From NCBI GenBank assembly GCA_030295235.1, contig AP026126.1:806001-870000 (forward strand): a DNA stretch of 64,000 bases, written 5' to 3'. Of the stretch, positions 11,041-24,400 are shown one piece after another. This DNA comes from Fistulifera solaris (lineage: Eukaryota > Bacillariophyta > Bacillariophyceae > Naviculales > Stauroneidaceae). Position 1 is the stretch's first letter. The number at the start of each line of letters is the position of its first letter. Position numbers and translations under genes: made by a program. Below the pieces are notes generated by a model, which saw only the letters and a program-made list of their open reading frames with translations, had not been told where the DNA came from and did not search any database.

Positions 11041-12134
11041 CGCTCCAATTGTTTAGTGATGATAGTCAAGCGTTAAGTTTTTATGAGATTATGCGATTAG
11101 AATAGCACGAAAGGTTGTAGCAATTCAAATTGATTGTCTCGCTACGTGTTCACTTTTGGTGTCCAAGATTCAGAAACGTAATCTGATGCGTAGCGGGAGA
11201 GGATGATGTCATTTGGCAAAGTACTTTATGAGCTAGAGTTATCTCAAACATAAATTCAGAAAGTGGACCCGTTCGGCATAACGTCAGCGTCTTCGACCTT
11301 CCAAGATCGTGCAGAGCTTCAATACTTTGTACTTGCGCCGATTGCTCAACCAAGAAAACAAGAAGACAAAGCTGTAGTGCCTTGCAGCAACTGGCAATCA
11401 TATTCTGTCGACTTCCTTTGCATTGAGCTTGCCATTCGTAGCTGTTCGTGAGCTGCTGCATTTTTGCTTCGTCTTGACGTGTCAAGAGGGTCAGCTTCAG
11501 TTGATCGTTGATCGTTGATCGAGCGGGACGACACACAATAAGACATAAGGCTTGCTTGTTACGCACGAGCAGCGCGCGCAATTGGAAGGCGAGCATATGC
11601 CTTAGCACATTTTCACAGAAGACCCACCGTCCTGTGTTCTGGGGAAATCTCATTCCCACAACAGAATGCCAGAGACGATCTTCATACGGATCATCGACTT
11701 TTTTCCTTTATTCGACGCATATGTTCAACCCGCCCTTGAGGGTGAAGCCATAAGAGTAGATGGGCCATTTGCTACTGTGAAGCTGTAGACTTGAGCAAGA
11801 TGACAGTTTCGCCTGCTCGGTGCAACAAAATCCAGAAGTTACAGCTGTTTGACGCGTCGACCTTTTATTGTGGGGAAACGTTATTTACTCTGCGTCTTCC
11901 ATGATATTTGAGGCGTGTATTTCCCCTTACCTTTGTGAAGCCTCGAAAGGCATAACAGCCTTTGTTCGTGAAGTGACGCCGACGGGAGAAAGAGACGAAG
12001 TGAGACTTCTTGGAACGCTCTCTGTAGGCGGTGGCCCCTCGAATCAACTAATCAGGTAAAACTCTTGCATCATGAGCAAGTACGAACTACTGTAGTAATG
12101 AGAGATAAAAATATTTTGATGGAATTTTTTTATG
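11041..12134. other. Intergenic region, 1.1 kb
   Basis: No gene that I can support. A 169-codon minus-strand frame (11150-11659) lacks recognisable domains, and its composition is not clearly protein-like. A short TGATCGT triplicate sits near 11503-11521. Confidence 0.4.
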
Positions 12135-13324
12135 CTAGATTACTCCATCTGCTCGAAGATTACCTTGTCGCATTTTCGATTGAAAATCCTCGTCTCTCAT
12201 CTCGGGAAGTTGAATACCAGGAAGGTATCCCATTTCTGATTGAGCATAGTTCAAATACTCGGAAAACATTTTGCTCTGTAACATGACTTGATTTCCCCAG
12301 ATAAACGGGTACATCTCGTCAATCAAGGTTGTCGCTTGCTCTTGGCCATTTTTCTCGGCCATTCCGAACATTCTCTCCTCAAATCCATAAGTCAAAGTGA
12401 TAGCCTTCCATCCCCTTAAAAGCTGTGACATTTCCCAGACCATTTCACTGACGTCTTCACTGTAGTAAGTAGCAACCTGTTCCACGGTGGTCGGCTGCGA
12501 CCGGACCACTCCTAATAGATGAAAGACTGCATCGAATGTATGCCTTTCCCACATGCGTCGACGCCACTCGCGGTAGAATAACACCGGACACCTCACTGCG
12601 TTTCGCTCCAGACGTTCGGCGATTGATCCAGCCCATTTTCCACACGATGCACAATCTCCGGCCCATTTTGTTTTTCCATAAGAATCCGGTCCCAAATTGA
12701 TGCTGAGATCTTCTACCTTCCCCGAGGGTGTAATACGCATGCCGCTGATCAGTACTTGTGTCATGGAGTCGCGGCAGAATCCTGGTCATCGAGAGATTCC
12801 AGAACACTGAGAAACGACTCCAAGTATTTCAATGAACAGAATCATAAAGAAACTTACCTTTTTCTTTTAGCACATCCTCAATATTACCAAACTCCAAGCC
12901 ACCCGAAAAGAAAATGAAATCCTCCGCTTTCGCCACATAACTTTCTTTCAAATTCGACAGAAATGCTTCCAATCTCCCACGGCGGAAGAGTTATATAAAT
13001 TGGATACGATTCATCAAACGGCGGAAGATCCTGGTCGGGTGTCAACACGAGGTCGTCTCCCGTCCCCATGGCCACGAGCGCGTTCGCCAAGTCGGACGAC
13101 GAAGGACTGGTGATGATGACGGAAGGACAATCGGCACTCTGATCCATGTCCTGTTTGCCACTATTGAGAAATTCCTGATATTCTTTGACGGCCCTCGAAT
13201 CGGACCAAGTCGCCATGAACGTACTGGTCGTCGAAGTAGGTGCATGTTTCGGTGCTACGAGAAAGGCGGACGACACTTTCTGGCCGAGTATGACAAAGAG
13301 CCACGTCAGAGTAAAGGAGTTCAT
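12135..13324 (-). CDS. Plastid-targeted protein of unknown function
   Basis: About 370 residues in two exons (13324-12858 and 12781-12135, 76-nt intron). The chosen ATG at 13324 gives a signal peptide (MNSFTLTWLFVILGQKV) ending in SSAF-LVAP, an ASAFAP-like motif that marks import into diatom plastids. The mature part has a VIITSPSSSDLANAL stretch, an FIFFSGGLEFGNIEDVL block and a CxxC pair (GDCASCGKWAG) that could bind metal or form a disulfide. A single extra base near 12969-12970 breaks the frame just before the FIFFSGG block. The upstream ATG at 13462 would bury the signal peptide and is less likely. It diverges from POLD2. I do not recognise the family. Confidence 0.7.
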
Positions 13325-13836
13325 GTTTTTTAACTCGAAGAAAGCAGATAACCGAGTTGAATCCTTTTCTATCGTGTAATAAATGAAAGGTAACAGACGA
13401 AGAAGCATGAAAAAATAATTAAACTTTCTTACTTTATCGTTGTGGCTTCGTCTGTATGGCACGGTTGTCTGCGTTCGTCGTCATCGTTACTGCAAAAATA
13501 GAGGGGAAACAAATAGGTGTCGCAGTGGCTTGTGTGCTTAACAATGGTTCCCGCCCGCCCGCTGGGCAGGCACGCGCGCACAGCCGCGCCTTGGCGGAGA
13601 AAAATGTCGGACGAGATGATGCTTGTTGCTTGTTATGCGCGTCCGACACCAAGGATACCTGGTAACCTTACCAGGTATTCATTCCTATCAATTTGTTCAT
13701 TGAGGAACACTTGCATCATTAAGATATCCAAACTGAATCTTTAAAGTACCTGAAGCTCTCAAGTTGACTTTCTGTACAACCGGCTCGTCTCACATTACCT
13801 CGCACAATCAACAACAACTCGTATTACACCACAACA
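13325..13836. other. Divergent promoter region with palindrome
   Basis: 512 bp between the plastid protein and POLD2. It contains the inverted repeat ATACCTGGTAA-CC-TTACCAGGTAT at 13655-13678, about 160 bp before the POLD2 ATG. Short frames here overlap a GC-rich tract and are not supported. Confidence 0.5.
13655..13678. repeat. Perfect 11-bp-arm palindrome with TACCTGGTA core
   Basis: Arms ATACCTGGTAA and TTACCAGGTAT are exact reverse complements around a central CC. The words match the palindrome before the MATE gene and copies near 51704 and 59196. Possible transcription-factor site. Confidence 0.7.
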
Positions 13837-15128
13837 ATGACAGCTCCGAAAACCAATCACACGACACGTGCTTTTTCGAAACACCAACCCAACTGGCAGC
13901 GCTTTCAAAGCGATTTAGTGATTCCTTCTTCCAACGTTGGGGGCGATAAGAATGCGGCCCCGAACGTGTATCAACGACAGTACTCGCATGTCTATCACCA
14001 ACGTCTCGCCGCGCTCGGTCCACGGTGCTGGGAGACCATGTTGCCATCGGATGTTGTGCAAGTGAAGCGTATTTTAGAGCTCAAAGAGGGTGAGCCGTCT
14101 TTGGTGGTAGGAACACTGGTCCGGGGAGACCACGAATACGAAAGAACCGACGTTACATCCGCACTCGGAATGCCGAAAGTCCGATGCCTTGTATTTAGAA
14201 GATGAGAGTGGCCGTGTGGTGCTTGAGGTTCCGGAAATGCATACTTACTGTACAGGACTTGTCGTAGGTCTTCGCGGGACGGTTCAAATGGATGGAGTCA
14301 TGTTGGTGGAAGAAGTGTACGCACCCGCGATGAGTCCTCCCACACGCATGGAGACAACGCCTCTCAAAACACAGGCGGTGCCGCACTTGTTGTTGGTGTC
14401 AGGATTGCTCTGTGGAGGATCCAATGTCTCTTCGCTTCCGCGAGACTTGTTACTATCGTTCTTGCAGGGTCGGTTCGGAGTAGAAAAGGCTGCGTTGATC
14501 AGTCAAGTCGTGGTCGCGGGAGGACTCGTCCGCGCAGATGACAAAGTCTTACAGGCCGATGCCTTGCGTGATCTCGATGGTTTTCTGTTGCAAGTATCGG
14601 CTGCTGGGATTCCGGTCGATGTCATTCCCGGGCAGAACGATCCGACTACCGCCAATTGGCCGCAAAGACCCTTGCATTCGGCTCTGTTGCCGCGATCCAG
14701 TGTATATTCTAATTTGGTGCGTCGTACGCCCAATCCCTACGCTGCTGTACACAATGATCATGTCGTCATTGGTGCAGATGGGAGAAATGTAGCCGATTTG
14801 ACGCGTCGTCTTTTTGAAAAAGGAGGACGATGATGCGTTGGTGCCCCTGTCCGAACTGGAAGCCTTGCAGCGTTCGCTGGAATGGAGACACATTTGTCCC
14901 ACGGGGCCCGATTCCATCCCCACCGTTCCTCATGCCGAATCGGATCCCATGTGTATTACACAGGTGCCGTCCGTTTACTTTTGTGGCAATGCTCACGCAT
15001 TCGACACTTTGATTAGCAACGGGACAAGATTAATTTGTGTGCCCGAATTTGCGACAACAGGACAAGCCATTCTGGTCAATCTGGAAAACCTTGATGTCGA
15101 AATTCTAAGCTTTGACGCTCAAATCTAA
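13837..15128 (+). CDS. POLD2: DNA polymerase delta small (B) subunit
   Basis: Non-catalytic second subunit of replicative DNA polymerase delta, about 430 residues. The N-terminal YSHVYHQRLAAL and an OB-fold part (LYLEDESGRVVLE) lead into the calcineurin-like, catalytically inactive phosphoesterase domain (VAGGLVRADDK, VIPGQNDPTTANWPQRPLH). The C-terminal WRHICPTGPD and VPSVYFCGNAHAFDT blocks are characteristic of this family. Two extra bases break the frame: near 14181-14182 and in T5 at 14811-14815. Removing one base at each site restores conserved family sequence on both sides. It converges with the helicase gene (52 bp between stops) and diverges from the plastid-targeted gene. Nuclear function is from family knowledge. 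Confidence 0.93.
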
Positions 15129-15180
15129 CTATAAACAAAATTATGAATTTATTACGTTACAATTGCTAGCAAAACAAAAC

Positions 15181-16914
15181 TCACTTGCGATATTTGCGGA
15201 GTTGATTCGTCAGCTCTTCGGGCAGTAAAGGTACATGAACGAGACCAATGCTTTTGCTGAATTTGTTAGCAGCGTCCATGATCTCGTCTGCTGATATGTT
15301 CCGCCGCGCGTATTCTTGGTAGTAGGCAACCATCGAGAGATAGGCTGCCTCCGCTTTCGGGGTAAGCGTAGCGTGTCGGCTCCCTATCAAATGTTTCCCT
15401 TTGTCCAGTCGCCCTTGGTCGTTCTGATCCAGAGACACAATTGCTTTGTGTTGAGGCACGTTTTGTTTGATAAAAGTCTTCTGCAAAGCGGATTCAAAGG
15501 GCAAAAGCACTTGCAAACCAGCGCCTTCTTTTCCGGCGCGACCAGTCCGTCCGAGACGGTGTAGGTACAGATCAGCACTATAAGGAGCGCCGTACTGGTG
15601 GTTCATCATCGATGAGAAAGAGATGAAAACACAATAATTTAACAAAAACTCTGCAGTGAAAGGAATGTACTTACCTGAATTACGCACGTTACATCCGGAT
15701 AATCCATACCACGTGCTGTGACATCGCTAGTCAACAAAATACCATTCGTGGCACTTCGGAAGGAGCTGCTGACTCGAGATCTAGAAGATTGAGACATCCG
15801 CGAATGGATCTCCCATAAAGGACCGATTTCTATCACAGCTGACAGGTACTCGGCAAAAAATCGAGCAAGCTTTGCAGTCGGAAAGAAAACTACGAGCTTG
15901 AACCTATCCGGTTGATCTGTCATGGCTGACCGTAATAGAGATACAAGTGTGCAAACGTAGTCATCCATGTCAGTGAGCTGCAAGTAGGATTGCTTCACTT
16001 GACTGTTTGCGCGTTCTCCGGATGCGATGTTGCCTACGCAGTCAATTTTTACGTAATCCTTCGGCAGATACTGCTCAAAGCTTTTCTCGACACTCTTGGG
16101 CAAAGTTGCCGAGAATAGAAGCGTTTGGCGTTTCTCCGGTCGAGGCAGCTGAGATGAAATTGCTTTGATGTCCTTCCAAAATCCTTCTACGAGGCGGTCG
16201 GTCTCATCCAACACTATGATGGGAATGTCCGACAGCATGATGTCTCCAAATCTTCTACCCTTGACACGAGTTTCGCGAATATGGTCTAGCAAACGCCCTG
16301 TGGTAGACACCAAAATAGCCGGTTTATGCTTTGCCCACATGTTCGAATCCCTTCGCATTTGCGTCCCGCCATACATAGACTGCACTATCCAGGTTTTTGG
16401 GAAGTACTTCACAAGTCGTTCCGCTTCGTCTCCAATTTGCTGCGCGAGTTCACGAGTGGGTGCTATGATAAGTATCCCGACAGATCTTCCTGGAAGAAAA
16501 GTGCGAGTTTCGAGCAACCGCTGGATACTTGGCAAGAGAAAACTCAACGTTTTTCCTGTCCCCGTTTTTCGCCTTGCCCACGCACGACGTGCCTTTTAAA
16601 GCGTGAGGCCAACTTTGAGCTTGAATTTCCGTCATTTGCTCCAATCCCATTTCGCGTATACCACGCAGGAGAGAAGGATGTAAACTCTTGATTTCATCGA
16701 AACGTGTTGAAGTCAAAATAGAGGAATCTTGAAAGGCAGTCGATGTGGGAGATTGTTGTTCCTGGGGTGCGAAGGGTACACGAGCGCCTCGACGAATTGG
16801 TTGATTCGGTCTATCAGATCTGACACTTTGTGGAATGCAATCTGAAGAGAGGGAAAGCAGCGAAGCACTTGAATTGAATGATCTAGATCGGGGGAATAGA
16901 GGGGAGAAAAGCAT
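15181..16914 (-). CDS. DEAD-box ATP-dependent RNA helicase (Mss116-like)
   Basis: ATP-driven RNA unwinding enzyme of about 550 residues. Motifs in order: the Q-motif region (LEQMTEIQAQSWP), motif I (GKAKTGTGKT, after allowing for an extra base in the T5 run at 16565-16569), PTRELA, the TTGRLLDHI region, DETD (in place of DEAD), SAT, then TSDVTARGMDYP and HRLGRTGRAG. An 80-nt intron (15674-15595) lies just before the last two motifs. The start at 16914 gives a basic, Ser-rich N terminus (MLFSPLFPRSRSF) compatible with mitochondrial import. The helicase core resembles the Mss116/CYT-19 type, but that subfamily call is tentative. Confidence 0.88.
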
Positions 16915-18450
16915 CTGCGCTTAAGCAGACTAGGAGTACTGCCAGTAGGTGAGCTCGGAAATAATGCCTCATTTGTTTTTAGCCTACGAAAAGAACGCTC
17001 AGCGTGAGATATTGCCAGGTACGCAATAAATTCACCTTTCAAAACAATAGCCATCATACAAATGCCTCGTTCTTAATCGACATCAAGGTCGTCTCAGCAT
17101 AACGCTGTAACAAATCTTTCCGACTCGTCATCTAAAAAGTTTCTTAATCACTTGGCCCTAAACTTTGATTTTGTCAATAAGTCAGGAACAAACTTACCGC
17201 TTTGGAAACAAAAAGAGATAGGGCAATCATACAACCATTTTAATGGTTGGTACTTGGCATCGCGTTGCGTTGCATGTTAAAAATGTGCGTTTGTTGTTCC
17301 TCTTTGATCATTCGAATGATGGTGACTTGTTGGATTTTTTGTTTGCTTTTCTTGTTTTGTCTGATGGTCGGAATAGCGAGCGAGTGGTGGGAGCGTGGGA
17401 GCACGGAACGGTCCGGCCCCAGGACAGACGAGCGTCTGATTGTAAATTGTAAATTGTACTCGACGACTGACGACTCGGTGCAGTGGTGCAGTCTGTGTTA
17501 GGGATAAGGGATGGAGCTGGGGGATCATCCGGGTTGTGCCGGCTCGTTCCTCATGCCGATTACTTGTGCTTTCTAGCTCGTGCTATGCGAAGTAATCAAT
17601 AACGTTGCAAACTTTGTTGAAAAAAGTGGTGGATAATGACAAAATGCCAGGAGTACAATGATTCATGACTCGGGACTCAATCCCAGTCGTGGTGAAATTA
17701 AAGTTATTAATGTGAATAAAATTGAGAGATTATCGTGTTTGTGTCATATTTCTATGACAGAACCAAAAACCCATCACTAGATATCTAGATCACACGGATT
17801 CCCACGTCACTTGGAGTTTGTGAGCAAGAAGGCTTTCATCTGAATCAGACTACGAAATTTAAGTTCGGAGGTTTATTTATAATGGAACGGAAGCCCCTTT
17901 GAGTTAGAAGACTAAAAATAATCGTTTTCGTTTTTCCCAATACTTAACGAATTATGATCTCATTAATGCTGTTGCTGCTATTTATGTTGTTTTTGCATTA
18001 ATTTCATCAGACGAAATTTTTCATCCCTCCCTCGTGTACTAGAAGGCGAAGTGTAGGTTCTCGAATGGTGTGATTCACTTCAGAAGTAGTCCCGGAATGA
18101 ATTTTTGCCCAAATTCACTAGTGAAATGAAACTTTCTCTGTACTATTGTCGAACCATTAATACCAGAAGATTAGGCTTCTATTATGATAGCATTGGTTTT
18201 GTTGCTCTTAATGATGGTTGATGGTTGATGTTGTTACTAGGTTGAAATCACAAACCCAAGGCTTGAAGTATCTAGTAAAGTGTTGTCTTGACACCATGCC
18301 TGTTTGCGTCCGTTGTTTCCGTCTTGTTTTACACCTGCACTGCACACGCCACTGCCAGCAGCAGGCGACCAAACAAAACAATACTACGTAATAGCAAGCG
18401 AGATCTTTTGCCATTCTTCATTCCGTAAAGATATTGGGAATTGTGATAGT
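16915..18450. other. Long intergenic region, 1.5 kb
   Basis: Between the divergent helicase and TRRAP genes. It contains one hairpin element (17664-17691) and otherwise AT-rich DNA. The short frames at 17243-17528 on both strands are not supported. Confidence 0.5.
17664..17691 (+). repeat. CATGACTG/CAGTCGTG hairpin element c
   Basis: Arms CATGACT and CAGTCGTG with a longer loop that itself contains GGGACTC...TCCC. The downstream box is not recognisable at this copy. Confidence 0.55.
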
Positions 18451-21400
18451 ATGGATTCTCCTCCCGGCGCTTCTCCGTTAATGACGGGTAGCATGAACTG
18501 GGATCCCGTCCGAAGACGATTATTGGGTGTAGACCTTTCGGATGGATTGTTGGCAGCAACGGAGCTGCGCGAAAATATAGATGTGGTTCACGGCAAAGAA
18601 TTTCCTCTTATGCTCTCCGCTTTATTACCTTCATTTTCAAGTGTTCTTACTCACCGAACAAAGCCATCTTCCGACGTGTCTTCGGTCGAACACCGATTCC
18701 GCAATACCATTCTCGATATCATTTCCAAATTTCCCTGCAATGACGTTCTCCGGCCCCATGCTCCGCACCTTGTTGCCCTGGCGATCGACATACTGAACCG
18801 AGATTACGAAGACAATGCGTTGCTTGCTTGTCGAATCATTTTTGACCTTTATAAGGTGTATCGTGCTCTCCCGCAAGAGTATGTTCAACCATACGTCGAC
18901 TATGTGCTGAATGCTTATCGGTCGCTTCCCGTCGCAATGCAAAGAAACTTCGTTTTGCCGACTACAGCAACAGCTACTACAGTAGTAGCAGTTGAGCCTA
19001 CAAGTGCGGCAAAAGACGATGTTAAAGAGGGAACCACGATGACAATTACTGCTGAGGCGGCGGAGTCCTCGACGCCTTCTGCCCCACAAGTACATGCACT
19101 TCGTTCCAATGTTTCTTTTCGTGTTTTGACTGAATGTCCTTTGATGGTGATGCTTATGTTCCAGCTTTACCCAAAGTACGTCAACAACAATGTACCTGTG
19201 CTAATTCGAGTGATGATGGAGGCCTTGGCTCTACGAGCCCCGAAACTAGAGTCGTTGACAGGAAACCAGCCTTCTTCTCCCGCGTCCTCCATCGATCCAC
19301 AAGCCAAGCGTCTATACTTCAGTCGAACTCGTGAACTGGTGGGCGCACAAGCGAAAACCCTCTCTTTTCTGACGTATTTGTTACGGAGCTTTTCCTCTGA
19401 ATTAAAAGCGTACGAGGACAGGTTGGCCAGCAATGTGGTATCGCTCATGACAATCTGCCCACGGGAATCGGTGTCAACACGAAAAGAATTACTTGTGGCG
19501 ACGCGTCATTTACTCAACAGTGATTTTCGCAAGGGTTTCTTTAAACATGTGGATGTCATGTTGGACGAACGTGTTTTAATGGGATCTCATAATCCCAACG
19601 TTGTTTCGGATCAAGCAATGCTAAGGCCACTAGCATATACGACTCTCTCGGATCTGGTTCAGCATGTTCGGACTGGCTTGACCATGCCGCAAATATCACG
19701 TGTGGTGACTATTTTTCGAGGGTGCTTCATGATAGCAGCATGACGCTACCCATGTCTACGCAGTACATAGCTATCCGCACATTACTAAGTGTTGTCGATG
19801 TGATCTTTCACAATAAAGATCCTAATCCGCAACTCGGAAGGGATATGTTGGTGCGAGCTCTTTCGGCTATGGTGAATAAACTGTCTTCGCTGTGCGAAAA
19901 TTTCAGTTTGGAGAATGACTACGCATACAACCGTTCGAGTAAATGGGTTCTTGGTGATCTCGCACCCGCAGATTCTGTTCGTGACATTCAAAGCATGATC
20001 CGAGCGATTATCGTAGGTCACAAGACAATCATTTACTACTTGAATGGTTATCGCAATCAAAGAGAGAAGATTGGCGATAAAAAAGATTTTCGTCCGACTA
20101 TTCCTGCGGGGTCAAACGAAGAAGTGTCTTCGGGCCTTTTTAAGCTAACTCACACGGAGGTAGCGCTGATTGATCGTTTTATTTCTGCAACTTTCCCAGC
20201 TGTGAAACTATTGACGATTCCTGATCCGAATCACACCACACTTCCAGCTGAGAAAAGCTTGGTTGAGCAACACCGAGATGCACTTACATATTTTGCTTCC
20301 GCTTTTACTACTCTTGATGGGCATAATCTACGGCGGACATTAGGACTTCGCATGGATCTTCTTTATGATGCTATCGTTGATGATCCCACGGTCATGATAG
20401 TTCCAAGGCATCTACTCGCTGCGAACGGATCCACTAGCTTTGAATTCTGTAGCATCCTTCTCGATTTTCTCATGGATCATTTAAATGAGATTTCCTTTTC
20501 GCGGAATTCAGACATTGTGTTTTTGGACCAATGCCCGTCCATTGGTAGCCTGGATCCAAAGCAGCATGCGGAGAATTGTCTGAAACGCTTGACTCAACTC
20601 CCGCCTGAAGGAGAGACAGCTAGGGTGAGAAAAAGCAACACCTTACTGCAGCTTTTTGAAAGAGTCCTTAAGTCCTTATCTGTATTCCCAGATAATGAAG
20701 CTGCCGTCCGGCGTCACCTTCGTCGGATAGTTGCCACATGTCTTCGTAATTCCATGGAGAATGTCGAGGCCTGGCCGGATAACAACTGTATGCTGCTTCG
20801 CTACGTCTTTCGATCGATTTCAGCCGGAAAATTTGAAGAATCTTATCGTGAATTACTCCCTTTGATACCTTTTGTCTTGAATGGACTTCACCGAATCATA
20901 TCGCTTTCAAAAGATTCACTTGTACTTCGACAGACAGCCATCGAACTTTGCCTAACTATTCCAGCCCGACTCTCCTCTCTTCTTCCGCACCTGAATCTTC
21001 TTCTTCGAATTATAATTCCTGCTCTCGAATCAAGTTTGGGAGACTTGGTGAACTTGGGGTAAGAAATGTGGTTTATGTCCTTCAAATCGATTTGTCGCTC
21101 GATTCGATATCTCTTACGAGCAACGTTACTTGACTAGACTTCGGACCTTAGAATTCTGGATAGATAATCTCAATCCTCTTTTCCTTCACCCTGAAATCTC
21201 GAAAGAGAAAGAAACGTTTTCCTGTTTAATGGTTGCCCTTTCGCGGCACCTACGCCCGGCTCCGTACCCTTACGGGCTTCTCACTTTACGGTTGCTCGGA
21301 AGCTGGGTGGCAAAAATCGCGAGTTTTTGCGTGAGCCGATGAGTCTTCCACCGGGGCCTGAAATGAGTGACAACTCTTGCTTTGTTAGGTGCAGGTGGAA

Positions 21401-24400
21401 AAAGATGATGGTTTTCTCTGTTCTACGCAAAGTGAATTTCCGCTTCCATACCCCCCTCGGACGATGTATCCGGTTACTTAAGTAAGTTTTGCGCGGAATG
21501 TAGACATAGAGCATTTTCATAACTCATTTATCTTCTTTTCAGATTGGTAGCACAGGAGGAAATAACGAGAAATCAGCTTAAAATCGATGATGCGAGAGAC
21601 GCCCCATGTGCAATTGTTTCCACTTGGAACGACAGCGAAAAACTATGGGGCTGTCGGATATTTGAGGTTGATTTTCCCGCATACTCGAGAGACGTTTCGA
21701 AAGTTATCCTATGTAAACAATCGAGAGCTGCCTTGAATGTCCTTCGTCATTCGTTTTTACATGCCCTTGACTCCAATGAGAGCACTACCAAAACGGAATG
21801 TAACTCAGAATGCAAGCGGAAGATTATACGGGATTGCCTGTGTGGTCTGATGTTAGCAGGAATGATTGACTCTCTCAAGAAAGAAGCCGTTCGTTTAGTT
21901 ACCGCTAACTTATCTCGCATTCCAGTTGATGAGCTTATCACGAGCTTTTCAGCTTTCATCGTTGTTGCTCCTTTGGGTTCCGAAACCGTAGTCAAAGAGC
22001 TACTTGCAAAGTTCGTTCAAATTGAAGGGACACCCGACGATAGTCAACAAGATACTTTATGCTCATGTCTAGCTAGTCTCTGTGAAGGCTATGGCGGTTC
22101 TACATGGTACAAGCATCGTGCCTTTCAGGCGGCAATACTCTTTGTCATTGACTTGATGGACCAATCAACAATTCAAAAGCTCGAACTGAATCTCGTTAAT
22201 TCGTCGTTTGTGGCCATAAAATCTATACCTCGTGAGCTTTCAAGAAAAGGGGTCGAGGCCGCTTTGTTTGCAATTCGACTGTGCTGTCGTCTGTATCGTC
22301 CCAGCGCTGCCTTCGAGGAAAGCATAATTCTTTGGGATGGAGATAATACTGATATGAATAACGCAGAAGCAGACGCGGTGTCTCAGAATTGCTGTCGTCC
22401 AAATGCCGACTCATTTAAAATTATTTTTCAGTCTATTGCTTCTATGCAACATCTTGTGCGGTAAGTTGCTCAAACTTGACGTTTGGGGGAGGGGTCTTTG
22501 TTAAATACGGAGTATCTGATTTTCTGCTTAGATTCACGGCACGATTTGTGTTGGTCAATTTCATTTTAAGACCATTTTCAGTGGAACAGAATAAGGAGTT
22601 TGTCGCAGAGCATATGTCTTTTATTACCAGAGTACTTTTTTTCTCGATCACTTCGGCTGATGCCTCTGCCTCAGCAAGCCGGCATTGTCGACGGCCTTAC
22701 TGTTGTCATCAATGAGCTTCCAAATTTAATCCCTCTGTCTGACCAGCACCTTCTAGCCTTTTTATCCGAACTTTTAAAAATGTCATCCGTCGCTGATGGG
22801 GAAATGACTGACAATACGCTTGCTAATTCTGTGGTCGACAAAAATGGATACGTCGGGACTCCCATTGATCTAAACACACATTTTCGACCGTCGCATGCTG
22901 CAGCTTTATTCAATCGCCGCGAATGTATGGCTCGTTTTCAAAAAGCTTGGCTCGATGTCCCAGACGAATGTCCTGTTGGTGTGGAACTACGAGTAGCATC
23001 GATAAGGCTTTTTCACGTCGCAATTAAAGTGCATACTGACGCTTTCTTTGATGCAGACACCAGCACCCCAATTGGTAAGACATCGGCTTTTGGAATCGAC
23101 ACCTTATATTCGACTAACAAGGTTTTGTCCTATTTCATAGGAAACATTCGTCCCCATGTCGTGAGCCTACTGTTTCGCTCGTTAGTATCTTTTCCCCTGA
23201 GAGCCGTTAATGCTGCTCACTGCGCTCTTGGCGACGTTCTGTCTCTCAGTGTTGTTGCGAAATCAGGTGAATCCTCTGACAAGCCACAGTCTCGTCTTCC
23301 GAAAGAGTTACTCCAGACGTGTATACGGCCTGTTTTGTTGCATTTACGAGAGTACACTCGTCTCTCCGTCCCTCTACTCCGGGGTCTTTCGCGCCTACTT
23401 GACCTCTTGAGTTCCTGGTTTAATAAAACCTTAGGCGAAAAATTGTTGGACCACCTCCAAAAGTGGGCTGATCCCCCAAGGATAGTTGGGCATAGCATCT
23501 GGAAACAGGGCACTGAGCCTCTTGTTGCAGCAGGCATAATTGACATATTCGCGTCTCTCCCACATTCCCCGAATTTCGTGGAACCTTTGGTCAAAACCTG
23601 CATAAAGCTCGAAGCTGCCCTTCCTGCTTTCAAGGGTAGATTTCTGACGTCGCCTTACCGTCAACCCCTTGCCAATTATCTAAACAAGCATCCTCAGGTC
23701 ACAGTCAACTTCTTTTCCAACGCTTCAAGACACCTATGTATAGTGAACTTTTTCAGGATCTTTTGACACATAATCAGAGTACAGAATTGAGGTTGTATCT
23801 TCGAAGCAAACAAAGTTCAGCAATGTTGTTGAATGTTTGTTTTGAGCGACCTCTGGCAATTATAAGGGCGGAAAAGACTGTTTCAGCTGGAACGACAAAA
23901 GCGTCTTTGGCAACTCATGGAATCCTTTTCCAATCTACTTCGCCCGATCAGTCAGGGATGACTGTAGATGCCCTCGAAATGCAATATCAGGGATTTCGCC
24001 TTGTAAATACACTTCTTTCCTACGATCCCGAGTATTTCGGTGAACACAATGACATTGTACGTGCTTTCAGGTGGTTGTGGAGAAGTAAGGGAAGATATCT
24101 TCGGATGCAACATGAAGATTTAGTACATCCTAGGTATCACGATGAGTCGGCAATGCTTGCTAAGTTCTTGATTGCGTACGCGAAATTTGTTCCGAATGAA
24201 GACATGGATATTTTATTCGAGTTGATAAGGGTGTTTCTGCAGCCTTCAACAAGTGATTACTCGGGTGTTGGTCAGTTTTTGGCGAGAACAGTCTCAACTG
24301 TTCTGACTCCTGGACAGAAACGGCAGGTCATACATCGATTCTTTGCCCTTATAGTGGGGGAAAGCAACGAAGAGACGAAGCTGTTAAGTATTCAATTTTT

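Noticed and set aside
11150-11659. 169-codon open frame on the minus strand
   Set aside because: No domain, no paralogue, no convincing composition; the opposite strand has competing frames. Not enough to call a gene.
13434-13744. Several 60-75-codon frames on both strands
   Set aside because: They overlap in a GC-rich divergent promoter region and have no protein-like features.
16330-16360. GTTCGAATCC, like a tRNA B box
   Set aside because: It is inside the helicase coding sequence and no A box or cloverleaf can be drawn around it.
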